Assembly: GCA_040506195.1 (NCBI GenBank)
Contig: JBEVXH010000001.1
Location: 620,001-684,000, forward strand
DNA length: 64,000 nucleotides
Direction of reading: 5' to 3'
Origin: Thiodiazotropha sp040506195
GTDB taxonomy: Bacteria; Pseudomonadota; Gammaproteobacteria; Chromatiales; Chromatiaceae
Shown: positions 8,985 to 15,740 of the stretch, piece after piece
Layout of the letters: the number at the start of each line of letters is the position of its first letter
How positions within the stretch are numbered: the stretch's first letter is position 1
The notes under the pieces: model-generated
What the model was told of the DNA's origin: nothing
Seen by the model: the letters and a program-made list of their open reading frames with translations, nothing else
Databases searched by the model: none
Translations under genes and position numbers: made by a program

Positions 8985-9737
8985 CTACTGTTTCGTTAAC
9001 GGAGTGGCCAGGGAGTCGATGAATGCCCGCATTTCACGGTAGTGACTCCCTTTCCAATATATACGTCCACACTCATCACAACGCCAAAAATCATTATAGT
9101 GTCGACGAACGCGGCCTGGCAGTTGATCCTCGATACGCGACTTTTCCACTGCCGTTATTTGGCCGTTGCACTCCATGCAGCGGGTAAACGGATTGTACAT
9201 GCCTGCCAATTGCAACCGTTGTCCCAGCTCTATCAATTGCCGCCTCGGTCGGGTTGCATGTATGAAACAGCCGCGCGTTACGGCTCGATGCATCAGTAAA
9301 TCTCTATCACGGGTCAACAATACCCGCCCCTGTTCCACTGAGATCCGGACCAGGTTCTTGTCGCCGGTATCGTTGAAAAACAGGCAATCGAAACCGAGCA
9401 GTCGCAGATATCGTGCAAGTTTTCCCAAGTGTGCATCGGCAATAAATCGAAGCGAGCGCAACGGACGGGACCGAAGACACAGCAGGGGAGTGATATCCAT
9501 GGACTCAAACACAGGATAGATGCTGATACAGTCATCCGGTCGCACTGCGTAATTAAAATCGACTGACTCCCCGTTGACCAGAATCACCTCCACTTCGGTG
9601 TGGGGCACACCAAGATTCTCTATCAAATGCTTGACACTCAATTTCGGCCTGAAATTGTATGCGAAGCTGCGCTTGCGCAAGGCTTGCGGCAGAAAATCGT
9701 TGAGCTCTTCATAAAACCGCAGACTGACCTCCGGCAT
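8985..9737 (-). CDS. Mut7-C RNase-domain protein with N-terminal ubiquitin-like domain
   Basis: 250 residues. The N-terminal 90 or so match the ubiquitin-like module that precedes many Mut7-C domains (VSLRFYEELNDFLP, then ILVNGESVDFNYAV). The C-terminal Mut7-C domain is a PIN-like RNase fold with FIADAHLGKLARYLRLLGFD, LLTRDRDLL and a zinc ribbon CMEC...CDEC. Members are predicted nucleases, and the biological substrate is unknown. I start at MPEVSL, where the ubiquitin-like domain begins; upstream the frame runs into a dispersed repeat copy and is not conserved-looking. It is followed at 9 bp by an exported protein gene. Confidence 0.8.
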   Translation of the reverse strand: MPEVSLRFYEELNDFLPQALRKRSFAYNFRPKLSVKHLIENLGVPHTEVEVILVNGESVDFNYAVRPDDCISIYPVFESMDITPLLCLRSRPLRSLRFIADAHLGKLARYLRLLGFDCLFFNDTGDKNLVRISVEQGRVLLTRDRDLLMHRAVTRGCFIHATRPRRQLIELGQRLQLAGMYNPFTRCMECNGQITAVEKSRIEDQLPGRVRRHYNDFWRCDECGRIYWKGSHYREMRAFIDSLATPLTKQ

Positions 9738-9759
9738 CGACTTCACCCGAATGCAAAGG

Positions 9760-9794
9760 TTAGGGCCTGTCAACACTAATCCAATTGGCCCTAA
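9760..9794 (+). repeat. Dispersed repeat, copy B (first hairpin only)
   Basis: TTAGGGCC (9760-9767) and GGCCCTAA (9787-9794) form a perfect 8-bp stem around the family loop TGTCAACACTAATCCAATT. The second hairpin of the family is missing. The copy ends 4 bp from the stop of xthA and lies just upstream of the Mut7-C gene. Confidence 0.85.
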
Positions 9795-9798
9795 GGTA

Positions 9799-10614
9799 TC
9801 AATAATCGAAATCGGCCCAGACCGGGCAGTGGTCTGAGGGTTTCTCCATCGCTCTGACATCGTAAGCGATACCTACATCGGCACAGCACTCGATCAATGG
9901 GGTGGTGGCCAACACCAGATCGATGCGCAGCCCTCTTTTCGGTTCACGCTCAAACCCCCGACTGCGGTAATCGAACCAGCTGAAAAGGTCACTTATGTCC
10001 GGTTTGAGGGTTCGAAAACTGTCCTGCAGTCCCCAGGATTGCAACGCCTTGAGCCAATCGCGCTCCTCCGGCAGAAAACTGCACTTACCCGTTTTCAACC
10101 ATCGCCTGGCATTGTCCTCACCAATACCTATATCGCTGTCCAGCGGCGCCACATTCATGTCACCGATAACCAACAGAGCCTCACCGGGATCATGTTCGCT
10201 TTTAAGGTAATCGAGAAGATCGGCATAGAAGCGACGCTTGGCGGGAAACTTAACCTCATGAGTGCGATTCTCACCTTGAGGAAAGTAGCCGTTGATCACG
10301 GTCAGAGGCTGACCCTTTGGCGAGTTGTAGCGACCGACAATCAATCTGCGCTGGGCATCCTCGGCATCCCCGGGAAACCCCTTGGCGATGAGAATCGGTT
10401 CTGCCTTGGAGAGCAAAGCCACGCCATAGTGGGTCTTTTGGCCATGGTATCCCGCTTTGTAACCAAGCCTGTCGATCATCTCAACAGGAAAGTCCGCATC
10501 CTGCACCTTGGTCTCCTGGATGCCTATGATATCCGGATCATAGACAGCCTTGAGCTGACTCAACTGGTGCTCGCGTACACGAATGCCGTTGGTGTTGAAT
10601 GAGACGATTTTCAT
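9799..10614 (-). CDS. xthA: Exodeoxyribonuclease III
   Basis: A 271-residue AP endonuclease and 3'-5' exonuclease of base-excision repair. It aligns end to end with E. coli XthA: metal ligand Glu in IGIQETKVQD, catalytic GDMNVAPLD, the stretch TGKCSFLPEERDW, RGLRIDLVLA, and the final SDHCPVW with catalytic Asp-His. Length is normal. The start MKIVSFNTNG is fixed by homology, but the leader is odd: a dispersed repeat begins 2 nt upstream of the ATG and no Shine-Dalgarno-like purine tract is visible (GGGCCCTT precedes the ATG). A second repeat copy lies 4 bp after the stop. Confidence 0.96.
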   Translation of the reverse strand: MKIVSFNTNGIRVREHQLSQLKAVYDPDIIGIQETKVQDADFPVEMIDRLGYKAGYHGQKTHYGVALLSKAEPILIAKGFPGDAEDAQRRLIVGRYNSPKGQPLTVINGYFPQGENRTHEVKFPAKRRFYADLLDYLKSEHDPGEALLVIGDMNVAPLDSDIGIGEDNARRWLKTGKCSFLPEERDWLKALQSWGLQDSFRTLKPDISDLFSWFDYRSRGFEREPKRGLRIDLVLATTPLIECCADVGIAYDVRAMEKPSDHCPVWADFDY

Positions 10615-10615
10615 A

Positions 10616-10690
10616 AGGGCCCGTTAATGCTCAACCAATCGGCTCTGCCGGTACCGGTTTTTCGTCCGGCAAGGCAAAACGAGCGATGTA
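10616..10690 (+). repeat. Dispersed two-hairpin repeat, copy E, abutting the xthA start codon
   Basis: AGGGCC (10616-10621) pairs loosely with GGCTCT (10641-10646). The second stem TGCCGG (10646-10651) pairs perfectly with CCGGCA (10666-10671). The tail GCAAGGCAAAACGAGCGATG matches copies C and D. It fills the 5' leader of xthA. Confidence 0.85.
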
Positions 10691-10734
10691 TGATTTTTTT
10701 ATGTTCATTTGGAATCTCCAAACTTCTCTCCTCG

Positions 10735-10842
10735 CGCCCCGAAGGAAGTGCCCTTGGGGTGCGCCCCGAAGGAAGTGCCCTTGGGGTGCGCCCCGAAGGA
10801 AGTGCCCTTGGGGTACGCCCCGAAGGAAGTGCCCTTGGGGTA
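10735..10842. repeat. 27-bp minisatellite, four full units
   Basis: Four head-to-tail units of 27 bp, starting at 10735, 10762, 10789 and 10816, differ only in the last two bases (TG or TA). A degraded fifth unit follows. Each unit contains an imperfect inverted repeat, CCCCGAAGG with CCTTGGGG. Since 27 is a multiple of three, several frames stay open and encode nine-residue repeats on both strands. I regard these as non-genic. Confidence 0.9.
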
Positions 10843-10852
10843 CGCCTCGATA

Positions 10853-10878
10853 GGCACTTTTTCAGGGGTAACAGGGCC
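10853..10878 (-). repeat. Inverted fragment related to repeat copy A
   Basis: Read on the minus strand, these 26 bases match 4244-4269 (inner part of copy A) at 24 positions, with two transitions. It directly follows the degraded end of the 27-bp array and ends 3 bp before the stop of the frameshifted small gene. Confidence 0.75.
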
Positions 10879-10881
10879 TGG

Positions 10882-11167
10882 CTACAGCACCTCACCAGTC
10901 TCTTTTTCACCCATTTCAAACCCATGCCGGTAGGCCTTTCCCCATGGCAGCAATTCGTGGCCGGCAATCAACGATCTATCAACGACAACACCAGCGGCCT
11001 CCAGTGGTGCAGGGTAACCCAATTTTTGCATCGTCTCGACCATACCATCCGCATAGCCCCAAGTTGTACCAGAGTTGCAGCTCGCTATCATTTTCAGTCA
11101 AGGATGCGGTTTCCGCATACAGACCCTGAACCACCTGCATTAGTCGCTGAAATATCTCCTCACTCAT
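10882..11167 (-). pseudogene. Small gene of unknown function, broken by one frameshift
   Basis: The first frame encodes MSEEIFQRLMQVVQGLYAET and continues to QLWYNLG. At a run of four Gs (near 11065) the sensible reading moves to another frame, which continues YADGMVETMQKLGYPAP to the stop at 10882. Dropping one G gives a coherent protein of about 94 residues. A single indel in a homopolymer can be a true mutation or a sequencing error. The product is unrecognised; the composition is that of a soluble helical protein. It ends beside the inverted repeat fragment. Confidence 0.6.
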
Positions 11168-11268
11168 AACGGCTCATAGCCTTACATCTATGCTGTGTTT
11201 AATCACCGTATACCCAGTCAGACGGATACAGGAGCACAAGCCTAACATGGGATGGGTATAGTCTCTAA

Positions 11269-11341
11269 CTGACCGGAACAATAAAGCGACTGCCTGTCTC
11301 TGGACACCAGCGGCAGTAGCCCCGAGAGACTCGGGGTTTTT
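11269..11341 (+). ncRNA. Possible small RNA or terminated leader upstream of yaaA
   Basis: A compact structured stretch ends in a strong terminator. An outer stem CTGCC (11290-11294)/GGCAG (11312-11316) encloses TGTC-TCTG-GACA, and is followed by the terminator at 11320-11341. No plus-strand gene lies upstream for this terminator to serve. A TATAGT hexamer at 11257-11262 could be a -10 box, but no good -35 is visible, so the 5' end is a guess. It could be a stand-alone small RNA or an attenuated yaaA leader. Confidence 0.3.
11320..11341 (+). terminator. Intrinsic terminator with no upstream gene
   Basis: A perfect 7-bp stem CCCCGAG/CTCGGGG with a three-base loop AGA, followed at once by TTTTT. 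It lies 82 bp upstream of yaaA on the same strand. Confidence 0.75.
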
Positions 11342-11422
11342 ACCCTGAGCATGCAACGGTTGTAATTGATCCCGACACTGGCGATCATTGAGGTGTTAAC
11401 ATGATCCAGGTAGTAGAGTCAG

Positions 11423-12190
11423 ATGTTGATTACGATCTCCCCCGCAAAAACCCTCGATTACGAGACACCGCCGGTTACCACAACCCATACCAAACCTGCA
11501 TTTCTGAAACAGTCACGCAGTTTGATCAACAACCTGCGAAACTATTCAGCCATGGACCTGGCCGAATTGATGAAACTCAGCATGAAGTTATCGGAACTCA
11601 ACTTCGACCGTTACCATGACTGGAAGACACCCTTCACCCTGAAGAATGCCAAACAGGCGGCACTGGCGATGAAGGGGGATGTCTACGGTGGACTGGATGC
11701 CGAGACATTAGACAAAGAGGGCTTCAAATTCGCACAACGTCACCTGAGAATCCTCTCGGGATTGTACGGTGTGCTGCGTCCCCTCGATCTTATGCAGCCC
11801 TATCGCCTGGAAATGGGAACCAAGCTGCCCAATGAACGAGGCAAGGATCTTTACGCCTTCTGGGGGGAACAGATCACGCAGGCCATCAACAAGGATCTCA
11901 AGGCCCAGGGTGATGACATCCTGATCAACCTTGCCTCCAACGAGTATTTCAAATCGATCAAACCAAAGCTGATTCAGGGCCGCATCATCACCCCGCAATT
12001 CAAGGAAAAAAAGAACGGCACCTATCGCATGATAGGCGTGTTCGCCAAGCGCGCGCGCGGATTGTTGAGTCGTTATATCATCGACAACCGTTTGCAGGAT
12101 CCCCAGGAAATCCAGGGCTTCGACTGGGACGGTTACCGTTTCGACAAACGACTCTCCAAGGAAGACCAATGGGTATTCACCCGCGGCTGA
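11423..12190 (+). CDS. yaaA: Peroxide stress protein YaaA
   Basis: 255 residues, the usual size for the YaaA (DUF328/UPF0246) family, which lowers free iron under peroxide stress and has a DNA-binding fold. Family hallmarks are visible: MLITISPAKTLDYETP at the N terminus, GDVYGGLDA, HLRILSGLYGVLRPLDLMQPY, NLASNEYFK and VFAKRARG. The gene overlaps the next one by 22 bp, so they are probably co-transcribed. Just upstream lies an intrinsic terminator that may control it. Confidence 0.95.
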   Translation: MLITISPAKTLDYETPPVTTTHTKPAFLKQSRSLINNLRNYSAMDLAELMKLSMKLSELNFDRYHDWKTPFTLKNAKQAALAMKGDVYGGLDAETLDKEGFKFAQRHLRILSGLYGVLRPLDLMQPYRLEMGTKLPNERGKDLYAFWGEQITQAINKDLKAQGDDILINLASNEYFKSIKPKLIQGRIITPQFKEKKNGTYRMIGVFAKRARGLLSRYIIDNRLQDPQEIQGFDWDGYRFDKRLSKEDQWVFTRG

Positions 12191-12957
12191 TCGACGCCCA
12201 CAGCCACTTTGACGATGTCAGCTTCGGTGCTGACCGAGAACAGTCCCTGCAACGCGCCCATAACGCAGGCGTCCTGGAACAGATCATTCCCGCCATCAAG
12301 GCAGCGTGGTGGCCAAGAATCAAACAGCTGTGCGAGCAGCACAGCGGGCTCTATCCCAGCTATGGTCTTCACCCGATGTATCTCTCGGACCATCGCGATG
12401 AACACCTGACCATGTTACTGGACTGGATTGAACAGGAACACCCCGTAGCGATTGGTGAATGCGGTCTCGATTTCTTTATCGAGGACCCCCAACCGGCACT
12501 GCAGCAACACTATTTTGAACAACAGCTTCAGGTCGCCGCGGAACAGGGGTTGCCGGTGATCATACATGCGCGGCGATCGGTGGAAGAGGTGATCAACACC
12601 CTGCGCCGCTTTGCAGGTCTACAGGGCATGCTGCACAGCTTTTCCGGCAGCGAGCAACAGGCTCACCGGCTGATCGACATGGGATTCTATCTGAGCTTCG
12701 GTGGCCCGATCACCTACGACCGGGCCAAACGGCTTCACCGCCTGATCAAATCACTGCCGCTGGAAGCGATCCTGCTGGAAACAGACTCGCCCGACCAGCC
12801 CGCCAGCCATCACCGGGGGGAACGCAACGAGCCTGCCTTCCTACCCGAGATCCTGCAGACGGTCGCCCGACTGCGCAATCAACAGCCGCAACTGATCGCA
12901 GAGCAAACGACCGCCAACACCAGAAGGCTATTCAAAATCCGATCACCTCACCCCTGA
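12169..12957 (+). CDS. TatD-family metal-dependent hydrolase (YjjV-like)
   Basis: 262 residues of the TatD DNase family, a TIM barrel with a two-metal site. Visible ligands are DAHSHFD at the N terminus, GECGLDF with the bridging acid, IIHARR, LHSFSG and the final ETDSP. Family members act as 3'-5' exonucleases or hydrolases, and YjjV-like members are less well defined. The start within yaaA (22-bp overlap) puts the conserved DAHSHFD seven residues from the N terminus, as usual. No later start would keep the metal site. Confidence 0.9.
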   Translation: MGIHPRLIDAHSHFDDVSFGADREQSLQRAHNAGVLEQIIPAIKAAWWPRIKQLCEQHSGLYPSYGLHPMYLSDHRDEHLTMLLDWIEQEHPVAIGECGLDFFIEDPQPALQQHYFEQQLQVAAEQGLPVIIHARRSVEEVINTLRRFAGLQGMLHSFSGSEQQAHRLIDMGFYLSFGGPITYDRAKRLHRLIKSLPLEAILLETDSPDQPASHHRGERNEPAFLPEILQTVARLRNQQPQLIAEQTTANTRRLFKIRSPHP

Positions 12958-13084
12958 CCGCCGGCCACTTCCGGCTGCTGACTGCTGACCACAACCACCG
13001 AAAACATGACTCCGCCCCCAAGCCCCGCTATCATGTGCCTCATTTTTATCAACGGCCATTCACTACAATTAAGGAGAATGTCAA

Positions 13085-14086
13085 ATGTCACAGAAAGGGA
13101 TTCTCGTTACCGGTGGTGCGGGTTATATCGGCAGTCACACAGCCCGTCAGCTGGGTGAGGCCGGTGAGAAGCTGGTCACCCTTGACAATCTCTCCACCGG
13201 CTTTCGCCAGGCCGTTCTGCATGGTGAGCTGGTCGTCGGCAATACAGGCGACCCGGATCTGGTGAACCGCATACTCACTGAATACGGCATCGATACCGTC
13301 ATGCATTTCGCCGCCCACACAATCGTCCCCGAATCCGTGGAGAATCCACTCAAGTACTACGCCAACAACACCTGCAATACCAGGAATCTACTGGCCTGCT
13401 GTGCCGCAGCCGGGGTCAAGCATTTCGTCTTTTCATCCACAGCGGCGGTTTACGGCATACCAGAATCGGGGATCGCCTACGAAGAGGCACCCACCAATCC
13501 GATCAATCCCTATGGTACCTCGAAACTGATGTCCGAAATGATGTTGCGCGATCTTGCCGCCGCCGGCGATATGCGTTATGTCGCCCTACGTTATTTCAAC
13601 GTGGCGGGCTGCGACCTGGAGAGCAGGATCGGCCAGTCGACGCCGAAGGCGACCCTGCTGACCAAGGTGGCCTGTGAAGCCGCCGTGGGCAAACGTGAGG
13701 CGGTCTACATCTTCGGTACGGACTATCCCACCAAGGACGGCACCGGGGTACGCGATTATATTCATGTGGAAGATCTGGCGGACGCCCATGTCAAGGCCCT
13801 TGGATATCTGCGCAATGGCGGCGAATCGACCACCCTCAATTGTGGTTACGGCCATGGTTATTCTGTGCGTGAGCTATTGAAATCAGTGGAAACTGCCAAT
13901 GGCTCACCCCTTAACATCATCGAGGCGGAGCGACGTGCGGGCGACCCGCCGGAACTGGTGGCAGGGGCTGAAAAGGTGCGCGAGGTACTGGGCTGGACAC
14001 CTCGCTACGATGACCTTGCGTCCATCGCCAGCTCATCCCTTGCCTGGGAGAGAAAACAGCTGGATGTCCCCTGGTCCAATAACTGA
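13085..14086 (+). CDS. galE: UDP-glucose 4-epimerase
   Basis: A 333-residue short-chain dehydrogenase-type epimerase that interconverts UDP-glucose and UDP-galactose (or the N-acetyl forms) for envelope polysaccharides. It has the Rossmann motif GGAGYIGSHT at the N terminus, the catalytic SSTAAVYG serine region, and YGTSK with the YxxxK pair near residue 145. RYFNVAG and GTGVRDYIHVEDLA are typical of GalE. AGGAG upstream of the ATG fixes the start. uppP follows 17 bp downstream on the same strand, which suggests a cell-envelope operon. Confidence 0.93.
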   Translation: MSQKGILVTGGAGYIGSHTARQLGEAGEKLVTLDNLSTGFRQAVLHGELVVGNTGDPDLVNRILTEYGIDTVMHFAAHTIVPESVENPLKYYANNTCNTRNLLACCAAAGVKHFVFSSTAAVYGIPESGIAYEEAPTNPINPYGTSKLMSEMMLRDLAAAGDMRYVALRYFNVAGCDLESRIGQSTPKATLLTKVACEAAVGKREAVYIFGTDYPTKDGTGVRDYIHVEDLADAHVKALGYLRNGGESTTLNCGYGHGYSVRELLKSVETANGSPLNIIEAERRAGDPPELVAGAEKVREVLGWTPRYDDLASIASSSLAWERKQLDVPWSNN

Positions 14087-14103
14087 CGGGTACCGTTCCT
14101 GTT

Positions 14104-14904
14104 ATGGAGCTGATACAGATATTCATCCTTGCCGCATTGCAGGGATTGACTGAATTTCTGCCGATTTCCAGCTCCGCTCACCTGATCCTGGCGCCCATCG
14201 TCACCGATTATTCCGATCAGGGACTCGCCTTCGACGTGGCAGTGCACGTTGGAACTCTGGCCGCGGTGGTCGGCTATTTCCGTCACGAAGCCGTCTCCAT
14301 AAGCAGTGACTTTTTCCATGCCTGGTTTAATCCCGCGGCCCGTTCCAGAGAGTCCCGCCTGGGCTGGATGATCATCATTGCCACCCTGCCTGTCGGGGTA
14401 TTCGGCCTGCTGATGAAATCCCTGGTGGAGACCGATCTGCGCTCACCCCTGGTGATTGCCATTACCACCATAGTCTTCGGTATCCTGTTACTGATTGCCG
14501 ATCGCATCGGCAAGCGTCAACGGGATGAGTATGATATCCGCTGGCTCGATGCACTTGTGATCGGTCTCTTTCAGGCACTGGCCATCATACCCGGCACCTC
14601 CCGCTCCGGTTCGACCATTACCGGCGGGCTTTTTCTCGGACTGAGCCGTAGAGCCGCATCCCGCTTTTCATTCCTGATCTCGATTCCCACCATCTTGTTG
14701 TCAGGTGGATTGCTGACCCTGGAGCTGATACGCAGTGACAAATCTGCCGATTGGCTCTCACTGAGCCTGGGGGCCGGGCTTGCCTTTATCACAGCCTATC
14801 TCTGCATCCACTACTTTCTGCGTTTTATAGAAACTATCGGTATGTTGCCCTTTGTCATATACCGTTTGATTTTAGGTGTGTTGATCCTCCTGTTTCTGGT
14901 CTGA
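14104..14904 (+). CDS. uppP: Undecaprenyl-diphosphatase (BacA type)
   Basis: A polytopic membrane enzyme of 266 residues that recycles undecaprenyl diphosphate to the monophosphate lipid carrier for peptidoglycan and polysaccharide export. The two catalytic signatures are present: LTEFLPISSSAHL near residue 17 and PGTSRSGSTITGG near residue 165. About seven or eight hydrophobic segments follow the family pattern. Overexpression of the family is known to confer bacitracin resistance. It lies 17 bp after galE. Confidence 0.95.
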   Translation: MELIQIFILAALQGLTEFLPISSSAHLILAPIVTDYSDQGLAFDVAVHVGTLAAVVGYFRHEAVSISSDFFHAWFNPAARSRESRLGWMIIIATLPVGVFGLLMKSLVETDLRSPLVIAITTIVFGILLLIADRIGKRQRDEYDIRWLDALVIGLFQALAIIPGTSRSGSTITGGLFLGLSRRAASRFSFLISIPTILLSGGLLTLELIRSDKSADWLSLSLGAGLAFITAYLCIHYFLRFIETIGMLPFVIYRLILGVLILLFLV

Positions 14905-15038
14905 CCGGAAAACCTGATCCGTTACCCAGACGCCGAATATCGAGTACTCTATATGCATCAAATGTCATATCATCTTAAGCTTTGATCGAAATGACTCTCA
15001 TGCATCATCACTGCCTATCCACGGAAGAAGGGTTCACC

Positions 15039-15530
15039 ATGATTAAAAATTTATTATTCACCTCATTGATCAGCCTGATCATCGTAAGCTGCGGCAATGA
15101 TAGTGATGTCGATATTAAGGAGTTTGATGTTTCCGTCTCTACCGAAGATCTGGAAGATGGCCGCGCATCCATCGACCCGGCGATCAATGGCGGCAGGTTC
15201 GATCTGATCTGGAAGGTTGATGACAACGGCGCTTTTGGCTATACAGTAAGATTCTTTCTCAGTGTGAACAGTAATCTCGACGAATCTAACGACATTCAGT
15301 TTGGATTCGCCAATTGTGATGCTTTTGGATCCTGCAACCACGATACACGAAATGACGAGGAGTGCTTTTTCAGCAACGACCTGGTGATGTACTGCGGTGA
15401 CGAGGACGATGCCGCCAAGTTCGATGTTGACGAGATCGTCGACAGCCTGCCCATGGATGCCTACATCATTATCGAGGCATGCACAACCTTTGACTGCGAT
15501 ACTGAGGAACATCCCGTTCGGCTTCAATAA
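15039..15530 (+). CDS. Small acidic lipoprotein of unknown function
   Basis: 163 residues with a lipoprotein signal peptide (MIKNLLFTSLISLIIVSC, lipobox IVSC). The mature part is strongly acidic, with eight cysteines clustered in the second half (FANCDAFGSC, EECFFS, MYCGDED, EACTTFDCD), likely paired as disulfides in the periplasm. I recognise no domain. The start is chosen because GGAAGAAGG precedes this ATG and the hydrophobic stretch follows at once; an upstream in-frame ATG adds a non-hydrophobic tail. It stands alone between uppP and metG. Confidence 0.75.
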   Translation: MIKNLLFTSLISLIIVSCGNDSDVDIKEFDVSVSTEDLEDGRASIDPAINGGRFDLIWKVDDNGAFGYTVRFFLSVNSNLDESNDIQFGFANCDAFGSCNHDTRNDEECFFSNDLVMYCGDEDDAAKFDVDEIVDSLPMDAYIIIEACTTFDCDTEEHPVRLQ

Positions 15531-15605
15531 CTGCTTTGCGCATACCGACAAACCGAGGCTGACATCATATCGAACTGACATAACAACAATTGTTTATATA
15601 TAGCC

Positions 15606-15635
15606 ATTTGCGTTTATTCGCGTTCATTTGCGGAC
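15606..15635 (+). repeat. Three imperfect 10-bp tandem units
   Basis: ATTTGCGTTT, ATTCGCGTTC and ATTTGCGGAC run head to tail in the metG upstream region. Short GCGTTyAtt-type repeats like this are common between bacterial genes, and I see no function. Confidence 0.55.
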
Positions 15636-15690
15636 TTCTTGATCTCAGGCCCCCTTTCCACTCATGGCACGTTTATTTAACGGGCTGTTG

Positions 15691-15699
15691 TGCGATAAT
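15691..15699 (+). promoter_or_regulatory. Possible extended -10 promoter of metG
   Basis: TGCGATAAT fits the extended -10 pattern TGnTATAAT with one mismatch in the hexamer. It lies about 42 bp before the metG ATG. No good -35 box is visible, which is tolerable for extended -10 promoters. Confidence 0.4.
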
Positions 15700-15740
15700 T
15701 GATGGTTTTACGCCTGACAAGCAGACGAGTTGGAAACGAG

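Noticed and set aside
10735..10842. CRISPR array
   Set aside because: The units are contiguous with no spacers and no cas genes are near.
10627..11169. Apparent 180-residue protein with nine-residue repeats
   Set aside because: It is the translation of the 27-bp minisatellite plus the antisense of the frameshifted gene. Equivalent repeats appear in other frames, so coding is not supported.
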